From CAYXZP01 sp964469485 (GTDB taxonomy: Bacteria; Desulfobacterota; Binatia; UBA1149; CAYXZP01), in contig CAYXZP010000095.1 in NCBI GenBank assembly GCA_964469485.1, positions 1 through 6,300 of the forward strand: 6,300 nucleotides of DNA. Direction: 5' to 3'. Of this stretch, positions 1 to 5,878 are shown in pieces. Under the pieces are notes generated by a model. It made no database searches and was not told the origin of the DNA. It saw only the letters and a list, made by a program, of their open reading frames with translations. Positions within the stretch are counted from its first letter, which is position 1, and every line of letters starts with the position of its first letter. The translations under genes were made by a program, and so were the position numbers.

Positions 1-681
1 CCGGTTGCGTTCGCGTTCGTCGTTCGGTCGCGACCCGAGGACGCGTTCCTGCACTTCGGCGGCGCGCCGCCAGTTGCCGCAATCGAAGAGGGCGTCGCGC
101 AGTGAGGCCAGGATGACGGGGCTCGACGGGTGCAGCGACAGGGCTCGTTCGAGCGCCGTGGCTGCCGACGGCGGGTCTCCCGAAGCGCGGCAGGTCGAGC
201 CGAGCGCCAGCAACAGGGAGGCGTCGTTGCCGAAGTCTTCCAAGCCCTTTTCGAGTATGCGGCGGGCCGACCCGTGCTCGCCGTCGGCAGAGAAGGCCTG
301 GGCGTAGGCGATGACGTCGGCCGGCCCGGCCTCCTCGGCGCGCAGGGCCTTTGCGAGCAGGGTGCGTGCTTTTCGGTAGTCGCCGGCCACGGTAAGGGCG
401 ACACCGTCGGCGCGCATCTGTACGGTGCGGTCGGCGGCGGCCACGTGACGGCGCGCGCGCCACTCGCGCAGGGCACGCTGCCCCTCGCGGGCCAGGTTGG
501 CGATGAATACCAGCACGCCGCCGGCCAGGGCCGCGGCGACGATGAGAACCCCGAGCGGCAGTTCGAGGTCGTAGGCCCGGGTCAGGCGGAGCGAGCTTTC
601 GTCCGGGTTAAGGTAGACGAGCAATCCCGCCGCAACGACGAGCGTGACGACGGTGAGAAATGTAAAAGCGCGGCGTAGCAT
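1..681 (-). CDS. Two-membrane-segment TPR protein, LapA/HemY-like (3' end outside window)
   Basis: The visible 227 residues begin at ATG 681-679; an in-frame TAG one codon earlier rules out a longer start. Two hydrophobic segments are visible, about residues 6-24 and 41-63, with a short polar stretch between them, then a basic linker rich in Arg (about 65-80). The rest is helical and fits about four TPR-like units, roughly 86-119, 121-152, 153-187 and 188-221, with typical features such as GDYRKA (100-105) and ALERALSLHP (176-185). This layout resembles LapA (DUF1049) fused to LapB-like TPRs, or HemY, which also has two membrane helices, an Arg-rich linker and TPRs. I infer an inner-membrane protein with a cytoplasmic TPR scaffold, perhaps in envelope or protein-complex assembly; the exact function is unknown. 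It starts 24 bases after rsfS and is probably in the same transcript. No strong ribosome binding site is visible. The C-terminus is missing. Confidence 0.8.
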   Translation of the reverse strand, partial: MLRRAFTFLTVVTLVVAAGLLVYLNPDESSLRLTRAYDLELPLGVLIVAAALAGGVLVFIANLAREGQRALREWRARRHVAAADRTVQMRADGVALTVAGDYRKARTLLAKALRAEEAGPADVIAYAQAFSADGEHGSARRILEKGLEDFGNDASLLLALGSTCRASGDPPSAATALERALSLHPSSPVILASLRDALFDCGNWRRAAEVQERVLGSRPNDERERNR

Positions 682-705
682 CGTCTATCGCATCGGGGCC
701 GCTGT

Positions 706-1077
706 TCATGCGCGAACGGCCTCGGCCGTGTACGGCCAACTGGGAGCGGGAGCCCAGAGCCTTTCGAGATCGTAAAGGCGCCGGGTGCTCTCGAAGAAGA
801 CGTGCACGACCACCTCTCCGTAGTCTAGCAAACCCCAGTGGCCATGGTCGATGCCTTCTTGCGAGAGCGGCTTGTGGCCGGCCTCGGCCATGCCTTCGTT
901 TATTTGTTCGCAGATAGCGCGAACCTGCATGTCGCTGCGACCGCTGCATATGACGAAATAGTCGGTGACCGAGGAACGCTCACGCAGGTCGACGATGGTG
1001 ACTTGTTGGGCTTTGCGGTCGGTGGCCAGTTCGGCGGCCATCGAGGCGAGATCATGTGCGTTGAAGGGGCCGGTCAA
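706..1077 (-). CDS. rsfS: Ribosome silencing factor RsfS
   Basis: This 123-residue protein belongs to the RsfS/Iojap (DUF143) family. In the family, the protein binds ribosomal protein L14 on the 50S subunit and blocks joining with the 30S subunit, lowering translation in starvation or stationary phase. Family hallmarks seen here are VTDYFVICSG (37-46) followed by QVRAICEQI, and the C-terminal block WGLLDYGEVVVHVF (81-94) followed by YDLERLW (102-108). Length is normal for the family. The start is TTG 1077-1075, whose bases overlap the nadD stop as TTGA. The next candidate, Met13, would remove the start of the first conserved helix, so TTG is preferred. No Shine-Dalgarno sequence precedes it, which fits translation coupled to nadD. 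The neighbourhood nadD-rsfS is a widely conserved pair. Confidence 0.95.
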   Translation of the reverse strand: MTGPFNAHDLASMAAELATDRKAQQVTIVDLRERSSVTDYFVICSGRSDMQVRAICEQINEGMAEAGHKPLSQEGIDHGHWGLLDYGEVVVHVFFESTRRLYDLERLWAPAPSWPYTAEAVRA

Positions 1078-1751
1078 TTTGGTCGGGGTTGGTACAGGCT
1101 CTTGGTCTCGATGAAACGTGCGACCTCGGCCGTGACCAGTCCGTCGAGCCCGCCGGGGCCGGCGGCGGCCGAACGGCGGATATCGGAAGCGGATATGTCG
1201 GGGGTCGCGACGTCGTGGATGACGAGAACGTTGCCGCTGCTGTGAACGTAACAGCCGATACTCGGATCATAACAAGCGTCGCCGAGTGCGGCAACGCGGT
1301 CGAGTGCGCCTTCATCGTCGGGGTATCCGGGGCGGCTGGTGACGATCATATTGGCCATCTCGAGGATCTCCGCGCTCCGGTGCCAGCTGGCGATGTCGGC
1401 GAAAGCGTCCATGCCCATGACCAGATAAAGCTCACTGTGAGGGTCTGCCGCCCGCAGGGCGGCGAGCGTGTCGTAGGTGTAGGAAGGGCCTTGCCGGTGC
1501 AGCTCCAGGTCGCTGGCCTCCAGCAGGGGGTCGCCCGCGGTGGCCATAGCGAGCATCTCCATGCGGTCTTCGATGCCGGCACCGGCACGCTCCCGGCGGT
1601 GGGGCGGGCGTGCCGAGAGCACGAGCAGGACCCGCTGCAAGGAGAAGGCCGCGGCTACGGCGCGCGCGCTCGCGAGGTGGCCGAGATGTATGGGGTCGAA
1701 GGTGCCGCCGAGGACCCCGACACGGGGTTTTGAGGCCGGGGGCGACGTCAG
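1074..1751 (-). CDS. nadD: Nicotinate-nucleotide adenylyltransferase, probable CTG start
   Basis: NadD transfers AMP from ATP to nicotinate mononucleotide, giving deamido-NAD, a cytoplasmic step of NAD synthesis. The nucleotidyltransferase fold begins with GGTFDPIHLGH (15-25), containing the HxGH signature (His22, His25). Further family features are PSYTYDT (89-95), GMDAF (113-117) and the C-terminal ISASDIRR (186-193), matching the (S/T)xxxIR nucleotide-binding motif. The reading frame continues upstream of the first ATG/GTG/TTG-type codon (TTG 1640-1638), which would delete the whole catalytic loop and cannot be the start. Between the in-frame TAA upstream and the conserved GGTFDP block the only plausible initiator is CTG 1751-1749, which overlaps the proA stop as CTGA and has AGGGA eight bases before it. 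That start gives 225 residues, a normal length. A sequencing error that removed a standard start is the alternative. Confidence 0.93.
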   Translation of the reverse strand: MTSPPASKPRVGVLGGTFDPIHLGHLASARAVAAAFSLQRVLLVLSARPPHRRERAGAGIEDRMEMLAMATAGDPLLEASDLELHRQGPSYTYDTLAALRAADPHSELYLVMGMDAFADIASWHRSAEILEMANMIVTSRPGYPDDEGALDRVAALGDACYDPSIGCYVHSSGNVLVIHDVATPDISASDIRRSAAAGPGGLDGLVTAEVARFIETKSLYQPRPN

Positions 1752-3004
1752 CGGATCTGTCCCTGTCCGTGGACGACGTATTTATATGTCGTCAGTTCGC
1801 GCAGACCCATCGGTCCGCGTGCGTGCAGGCGGTTGGTCGAGATCCCGACCTCGGCGCCGAAGCCGAACTCGTATCCGTCGTTGAAGCGGGTCGAGGCGTT
1901 CTCGAAGACCACGGCCGAGTCGACACCGGACAGGAACCGCGCCGCCCGTTTCCGGTCGGAGGCGACGATGCAGTCGGAATGGCCCGACCCGTAGGTGTTG
2001 ATGAACTCGATCGCCGCGTCTAGTGAGTCGATCACCTTGACGGCCAGGATCAGGTCGAGATACTCGGCCGACCAATCCGAGTCGTCGGCCTCGTTGGCTT
2101 CCGGGACCAGTTCGCGTGTGCGCCGGCAACCGCGGATCTCCACGCCCGCCTCTAACAGGCGGCCGGAGATCGAGGGGAGGAAGGAACGCGCGACGTCCTC
2201 GTGGACCAGCAGGTTCTCCATGGCGTTGCAGACACCGGGGCGCCCGACCTTGGCGCTGAAGGCGATGTCGCCGGCCATGGTCAGGTCGGCGCTGCTATCG
2301 ACATAGGTGTGGCACACGCCCTCGTAGTGCTTGATGACCGGAATGCGCGAATGTTCGGCGATCGCGCGTACCAGCCCGGGGCCTCCCCGCGGGATGATCA
2401 GGTCGATGAACTCGTCCTGCCCGAGCATGGCCCTGGTCGCCTCGCGGTCCACGGAACGCAGCAACTGAACCGCGTCGATGGGAAGGCCGGCGGCCCGAAG
2501 TTCTTCTATGAACAGGTCGGCGATGACCGCGTTGCTGCGAATGGCCTCCTTGCCACCCTTCAAAAGGACTGCGTTGCCCGCCTTGAGGCACAGCGAGGCC
2601 GCGTCGGCCGTGACGTTGGGTCTCGACTCGTAGATGACGGCCACGACCCCGATGGGGATGGGGGTGCGTTCGATCTCGAGTCCTCGCTCTGTGCGCCACT
2701 CGGCCAGCGTACCGGCCAGGGGGTCGGCGAGTCCGGCTACGCTCTCGATACCGGCCGCCATTGCCTCTATGCGCGCTCCATCCAAGCTGAGACGGTCGAC
2801 AAGTGCGCTCGTGAGGCCGGCTTTCTGCCCGGCCTCTAGGTCGACTTCGTTCTCGGCGATTATGCGACCCGTCTCGGCGCGGATCCTGGCGGCGGCCCGG
2901 CGAAGGGCGCCGCTGCGCGCGTCGTCGTCCATGTCGGCAAGCTCGCGGGCCGCGGCCCTGGCGCTGCGGCACATGTCGGTCACGGTTCGGGTGATGTCGG
3001 TCAT
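1748..3004 (-). CDS. proA: Glutamate-5-semialdehyde dehydrogenase (gamma-glutamyl phosphate reductase)
   Basis: ProA reduces gamma-glutamyl phosphate with NADPH to glutamate-5-semialdehyde, the second step of proline synthesis, in the cytoplasm. The 418 residues match the usual family length (about 415-420) and carry the aldehyde-dehydrogenase fold. Visible family segments include IPIGVVAVIYESRPNVT (116-132), the LKGGKEA loop (148-154), IIPRGGPGLV (203-212), the catalytic cysteine in GRPGVCNAMENLLV (254-267; Cys259), and the C-terminal FGFGAEVGIST (380-390) with RGPMGLRELTTYKY (396-409). ATG 3004-3002 is the start, with GAGG five bases before it (3010-3013). The gene lies 13 bases after proB, whose unstable product gamma-glutamyl phosphate is its substrate, and its TGA overlaps the inferred nadD CTG. 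No damage or missing key residue is seen. Confidence 0.98.
   Translation of the reverse strand: MTDITRTVTDMCRSARAAARELADMDDDARSGALRRAAARIRAETGRIIAENEVDLEAGQKAGLTSALVDRLSLDGARIEAMAAGIESVAGLADPLAGTLAEWRTERGLEIERTPIPIGVVAVIYESRPNVTADAASLCLKAGNAVLLKGGKEAIRSNAVIADLFIEELRAAGLPIDAVQLLRSVDREATRAMLGQDEFIDLIIPRGGPGLVRAIAEHSRIPVIKHYEGVCHTYVDSSADLTMAGDIAFSAKVGRPGVCNAMENLLVHEDVARSFLPSISGRLLEAGVEIRGCRRTRELVPEANEADDSDWSAEYLDLILAVKVIDSLDAAIEFINTYGSGHSDCIVASDRKRAARFLSGVDSAVVFENASTRFNDGYEFGFGAEVGISTNRLHARGPMGLRELTTYKYVVHGQGQIR
1760..1764 (-). promoter_or_regulatory. Ribosome binding site deciding the nadD start
   Basis: AGGGA on the minus strand lies inside the end of proA, eight bases before the CTG at 1751-1749. 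It supports CTG as the real initiator of nadD, where no ATG, GTG or TTG is available in frame before the conserved GGTFDPIHLGH block. Confidence 0.5.
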
Positions 3005-3017
3005 GGGCGCCTCGAGT

Positions 3018-4175
3018 TCATGCTTGTTCGTCGAGCATGACGAGGTCGTCCCGGTGTATCACCTCGTCGCTCACGTGGTAACCGAGCCGGGACTCTATCG
3101 AACTGCTTGCGGCACCGACGAGCTTGCTGCAATCGGCGGCTTCGTATGCGACCAGTCCGCGCGCGAACTCGCGGCCGCCCCTGTTGCATACGCTGACACC
3201 GTCGCCGGCCGCAAAGCTTCCTTCGACCTCGACCATGCCTGCCGGTAACAGGCTAGCGCCACGGGCCAAGGCCCGTGCGGCCCCCTCGTCGACTACGAGT
3301 CGGCCGCGTGTCGGGACGCCGTAGGCTATCCAATGTTTGCGGTTCGACATCGGTGCGTTGGCACCCAGGACCAGGGTGCCCACCGAGGCGCCGGGATCCA
3401 TGACGGCCGCGAGCACGCCGGCGTCTATGCCGCTTGCGATTATCGAAGGAATGCCGCGGTCAGACGCGGCCCGGGCTGCCGCGAGCTTGCTCGCCATGCC
3501 CCCGGTCCCAAAGCTTCCGGGGCTGCCGGCCGTAGCCGTCCCGGCCACGGTCTCGCCGCTGCCGATGACCTCGACCGGTCGGCCCGAGTCCGGTTCGCCC
3601 TCGTACACACCATCGACGTCGGTGAGCAGGACCAGCAGGTCGGCGCCGGCCAGTCCCGCGACCAGCGCCGAGAGACGGTCGTTGTCGCCGAACTTGAGTT
3701 CGTCAATGGCGACCGAATCGTTCTCGTTGACCACCGGGATGATGCCGTGGTCGAGAAGGTGGCACAGTGTGTGGCGGGCGTTGAGGTAGCGGGTGCGATC
3801 CTCGATGTCGGCGCCGGTGAGCAGCACCTGACCGATGTGTTTGCCGTGGTCGGAAAAGAACTCCTCGTAGAGGGCCATCAAATTGATCTGGCCTATGGCC
3901 GCCGCGGCCTGCTGTTCGGCGATGGTCGAGGGGATCCGTTCCAGGCCGAGCCTGGCCAGACCCGCCACTCGCGCTCCCGAGGTGACTACGATGATCTGGT
4001 AACCGTCCTCGTGCAGTCGGGCCAGTTCGGCCGCTAGCCGTCCGATACGCTCCCGCTCCAGGGCGTCGGCGGTCGTCACCACGCTGCTGCCGAGCTTTAT
4101 GACCAGCCGTTTGGCCGAGGCTAGTATTTCGGCCTTGTGGTGCGCCTGTGCGTGCTGTTGCTTTGCTGCGCTCAT
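3018..4175 (-). CDS. proB: Glutamate 5-kinase with C-terminal PUA domain
   Basis: ProB phosphorylates glutamate at the gamma-carboxyl with ATP, the committed and usually proline-inhibited first step of proline synthesis. The 385 residues contain an amino-acid-kinase domain (about 22-275): VIKLGSS (25-31), VVTSGA (63-68), IPVVNENDSVA (146-156), the FGDNDRLSALVA loop (162-173), LLTDVDGVY (183-191) and GTGGMASK (223-230). A PUA domain follows (about 285-372), as in the E. coli-type enzyme. The start ATG 4175-4173 overlaps the obg TGA as ATGA and has no clear ribosome binding site, pointing to coupled translation. This start gives an N-terminal extension of about 20 residues, rich in Ala, Gln and His, before the first conserved strand. 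The loop after SGA reads RVAG where AIAAG/AVAAG-like residues are usual; the effect is unknown. Confidence 0.98.
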   Translation of the reverse strand: MSAAKQQHAQAHHKAEILASAKRLVIKLGSSVVTTADALERERIGRLAAELARLHEDGYQIIVVTSGARVAGLARLGLERIPSTIAEQQAAAAIGQINLMALYEEFFSDHGKHIGQVLLTGADIEDRTRYLNARHTLCHLLDHGIIPVVNENDSVAIDELKFGDNDRLSALVAGLAGADLLVLLTDVDGVYEGEPDSGRPVEVIGSGETVAGTATAGSPGSFGTGGMASKLAAARAASDRGIPSIIASGIDAGVLAAVMDPGASVGTLVLGANAPMSNRKHWIAYGVPTRGRLVVDEGAARALARGASLLPAGMVEVEGSFAAGDGVSVCNRGGREFARGLVAYEAADCSKLVGAASSSIESRLGYHVSDEVIHRDDLVMLDEQA

Positions 4176-5158
4176 CGGACGGTGCCGGCCAGGCGCTTGG
4201 CCACGGCCGCGACCAGCTCGGCCGTGCCCTCGCCGCTGGCCGCCGACACGGTGTAAGCGTCGATGTTGCGGTCAGCCAGGGCTTTTCGCAAGGCCGGGGC
4301 GCGGTCGCGCACTTCCACGAGATCGGACTTCGAAAGCACGGCGACCTGCGGCTTGGCCGCCAGCTCGCTCGAATGGGCAGCCAATTCGCCATTGACGGTG
4401 TCGAAGGCGGCCATGCTCTCCTCTTCGGCCGACATCGAACAGTCAATGAGATGAACGAGGACACGGGTGCGCGCAAGGTGGCGCAGGAACCTCAGCCCGA
4501 GTCCGCTCCCGTGGCTGGCGCCGGCTATCAGTCCCGGTATGTCGGCCAGCACGAAGCTGGCGTCGGCACCCACACGCACGACCCCCAAGACCGGGTCGAG
4601 CGTGGTGAATGGGTAGTCGGCGATCTTCGGCCTGGCCGCCGACACGCGTGCGAGCAGGCTCGATTTACCCGCGTTCGGGAGTCCCACCAGGCCCACGTCG
4701 GCCAGTAGGCGAAGCTCTAGCAGCAGCTCGCGCGCCTGGCCGGCGACTCCTTTTTCGGCCTGCCGCGGGGCCTGATGAGTGGCGGTGGCAAAGCGCGCGT
4801 TACCGCGCCCACCGGCGCCTCCGGCCGCCAACAGGGCCGTCTGGCCGGCACGCGTGAGGTCGCTCTCGACCGTGGAGTTGCCGGGGCGGCGCACCTGGGT
4901 GCCGACCGGCACGTCGATCACCGTATCGGCTCCGGCGCGTCCGTGGCGGCCTTTGCCACGGCCGTCCTGGCCCCGTGTGGCGCGGAACAAACGACGCAAG
5001 CTAACGTCGAGGAGCGTGGACAGNNNNNNNNNNCCGCAGCCGCCGTCACCGCCAGCCGGGCCGCCCATGGGCCGGTGCTTTTCTCTGAGAAAGGCTATGC
5101 ACCCAGCGCCGCCGTCGCCTGCTTCGACGCGGATACGGGCCTCGTCGATGAACTTCAC
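4172..5158 (-). CDS. obgE: GTPase Obg/ObgE/CgtA, interrupted by an assembly gap
   Basis: Obg is an essential GTPase that binds the 50S subunit during late assembly and links it to nutrient state. The glycine-rich Obg fold occupies about 1-157 (AGDGGAG 13-19, GGPAGGDGG 32-40, VPVGTQV 83-89, GGAGGRGNARFAT 113-125). The G domain follows: G1 GLPNAGKS (159-166), switch I DYPFTT (181-186), G3 DIPG (206-209), G4 SKSD (276-279, where N/TKxD is usual) and G5 SAAS (305-308). It ends directly after the G domain, so the C-terminal OCT region found in E. coli and Bacillus Obg proteins is absent, as in many alpha- and deltaproteobacterial homologues. The start is GTG 5158-5156, nine bases after rpmA. Ten N replace bases after residue 41; compared with relatives about seven more residues should be there, so the printed length of 328 is probably too short (see the gap entry). 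Confidence 0.97.
   Translation of the reverse strand: MKFIDEARIRVEAGDGGAGCIAFLREKHRPMGGPAGGDGGCXXXXLSTLLDVSLRRLFRATRGQDGRGKGRHGRAGADTVIDVPVGTQVRRPGNSTVESDLTRAGQTALLAAGGAGGRGNARFATATHQAPRQAEKGVAGQARELLLELRLLADVGLVGLPNAGKSSLLARVSAARPKIADYPFTTLDPVLGVVRVGADASFVLADIPGLIAGASHGSGLGLRFLRHLARTRVLVHLIDCSMSAEEESMAAFDTVNGELAAHSSELAAKPQVAVLSKSDLVEVRDRAPALRKALADRNIDAYTVSAASGEGTAELVAAVAKRLAGTVR
5024..5033. other. Assembly gap of 10 N inside obg
   Basis: Ten undetermined bases interrupt the Obg glycine-rich domain. On the minus strand the left flank ends in codons for GGDGGC plus the first two bases of a Gly codon (GG), and the right flank resumes with LSTLLD. Homologues such as E. coli Obg have about ten residues between the equivalent of this Gly and the LNTL/LSTL block, while the gap provides space for only about three. 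I infer that the N run is a nominal placeholder and about 21 bases more are missing, a multiple of three that happens to keep the frame. All coordinates to the right of the gap would then be about 21 bases low. Confidence 0.9.
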
Positions 5159-5162
5159 GCCG

Positions 5163-5177
5163 CCCGGCTAGGCCGGG
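5163..5177 (-). promoter_or_regulatory. GC hairpin spanning rpmA stop and obg translation start region
   Basis: On the mRNA strand CCCGGC-CTA-GCCGGG forms a perfect six-pair GC stem with a three-base loop. It overlaps the rpmA TAG stop codon (5170-5168), and its 3' arm is part of the purine-rich sequence just before the obg GTG start. This could make obg translation depend on ribosomes finishing rpmA, which would open the stem. It lacks a T tract, so it is not an intrinsic terminator. The structure is seen; the coupling role is inferred, and in GC-rich DNA such a short stem can arise by chance. Confidence 0.35.
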
Positions 5178-5422
5178 TGCACACGTACGCGCTTACGGCC
5201 GCGGGGCATCTTCTCGTACTTGACCACACCGTCGGTGAGCGCGAACAGCGTGTAGTCGCGACCCATCCCGACACCGCTACCCGGATGTATGCGCGTGCCG
5301 AGCTGGCGAACCAGTATATTGCCGGCCTTGACGGTCTGGCCCGCGAAGATCTTCACCCCACGGCGCTGACCGCGGCTGTCACGGCCGTTGCGGGTGCTTC
5401 CCTGACCTTTCTTGTGAGCCAT
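5168..5422 (-). CDS. rpmA: 50S ribosomal protein L27
   Basis: L27 is a large-subunit protein whose N-terminal tail reaches the peptidyl-transferase centre. The 84 residues match family length and show MAHKKGQGSTRNGRDS (1-16), GVKIFAGQTVKAGNILVRQ (22-40), the HPGSGVGMGRDYTLFAL segment (46-62) and a basic C-terminus. The N-terminus begins directly with MAHKKG, so there is no cleaved prepeptide of the type found in Firmicutes. The start is ATG 5422-5420 with a good GAGGA ribosome binding site seven bases upstream (5430-5434). It lies 19 bases after rplU, the nearly universal partner, and nine bases before obg. Confidence 0.98.
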   Translation of the reverse strand: MAHKKGQGSTRNGRDSRGQRRGVKIFAGQTVKAGNILVRQLGTRIHPGSGVGMGRDYTLFALTDGVVKYEKMPRGRKRVRVHPA

Positions 5423-5441
5423 TCGCTTGTCCTCGGTGTTG

Positions 5442-5774
5442 TCAGCCGGCGGTTGCGGAAACGCCCGCTACCTCGGTCACGCGAACGGTGGTCTCCCACT
5501 GCCGGTGGCCGTAGTGGCGACGGTAGTTCTTGCGGCGCTTCTTCTTGAATCCCCGTATGCGCGGCCCGCGTCCCTGGCGGACTATGACCGCGCTGACGTT
5601 GGCGCCTTCGACCGTTGGCCGGCCGACCTCGATGCCGCCGTCACGGCCGCAGAGCAGGACCTCGCTGAAATCGATCGCGTCGCCGGGGTCCCCGAGCAGT
5701 TTCTCGATCGTGATAACGCTCCCGGGGCTTACCCGGTACTGCTTGCCGCCCGTTTTTATTACCGCAAAGGCCAT
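5442..5774 (-). CDS. rplU: 50S ribosomal protein L21
   Basis: L21 binds 23S rRNA and helps assemble the large subunit. The 110-residue protein begins AFAVIKTGGKQYRVSPG (2-18), the family N-terminal signature, and contains GRPTVEGANVSAVIV followed by the basic segment FKKKRRKNYRRHYGHRQ (about 76-92), which in the family contacts rRNA. Its end is about seven residues longer than the E. coli protein, ending in small residues. ATG 5774-5772 is chosen over the adjacent in-frame TTG 5777-5775, because homologues begin at this point and the GGA at 5781-5783 is six bases from ATG. It is the first gene of the minus-strand unit and lies behind a promoter-like sequence. Confidence 0.98.
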   Translation of the reverse strand: MAFAVIKTGGKQYRVSPGSVITIEKLLGDPGDAIDFSEVLLCGRDGGIEVGRPTVEGANVSAVIVRQGRGPRIRGFKKKRRKNYRRHYGHRQWETTVRVTEVAGVSATAG

Positions 5775-5797
5775 CAAGGATCCGTCCCGAGCCGGTC

Positions 5798-5826
5798 ACT
5801 TTTGCCACTTCGACCCACCTTGTCAA
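5798..5826 (-). promoter_or_regulatory. Probable sigma-70-type promoter for the rplU operon
   Basis: On the minus strand a perfect TTGACA -35 hexamer (5826-5821) is followed after exactly 17 bases by AAAAGT (5803-5798), which matches the TATAAT consensus at three of six positions. It lies in the only sizeable non-coding region and an A-rich stretch sits upstream of the -35. Transcription would start near 5791, giving a leader of only about 17 bases that still includes the GGA ribosome binding site. The -10 is weak, so this is a good but unproven candidate. Confidence 0.6.
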
Positions 5827-5878
5827 TCGTTTTCCTTGCTCCGCGGGCCCTGCCGGGGGACAATCCCGTGACTTCGAG

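Noticed and set aside
130..678. Plus-strand open frame opposite the TPR gene (182 codons)
   Set aside because: The minus-strand frame has membrane helices and TPR periodicity, while the plus frame has only low-complexity Gly/Val/Ala-rich sequence.
1089..1733. Plus-strand open frame opposite nadD (214 codons)
   Set aside because: It is a shadow of nadD on the opposite strand; the NadD motifs on the minus strand explain the sequence.
1772..1793. AT-rich 22-base imperfect palindrome (GACGAC...GTCGTC) with a TATAAA-like core upstream of nadD
   Set aside because: It encodes the conserved TTYKYVV end of ProA, so coding constraint explains it; no good -35 is found at the right distance, so neither an operator nor an internal promoter is supported.
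2201..2839. Plus-strand open frame opposite proA (212 codons)
   Set aside because: It mirrors codon structure of conserved proA and shows no domain signature.
3333..4037. Long open frame on the plus strand (234 codons) opposite proB
   Set aside because: It lies wholly antisense to well-conserved proB, has no recognisable family features and no ribosome binding site; long antisense frames are expected in GC-rich genes.
3703..4476. Minus-strand open frame (257 codons) spanning the obg/proB junction in another frame
   Set aside because: Both real genes have clear family motifs through this region; the extra frame is rich in Arg, Pro and Ser, as is usual for off-frame GC-rich reading.
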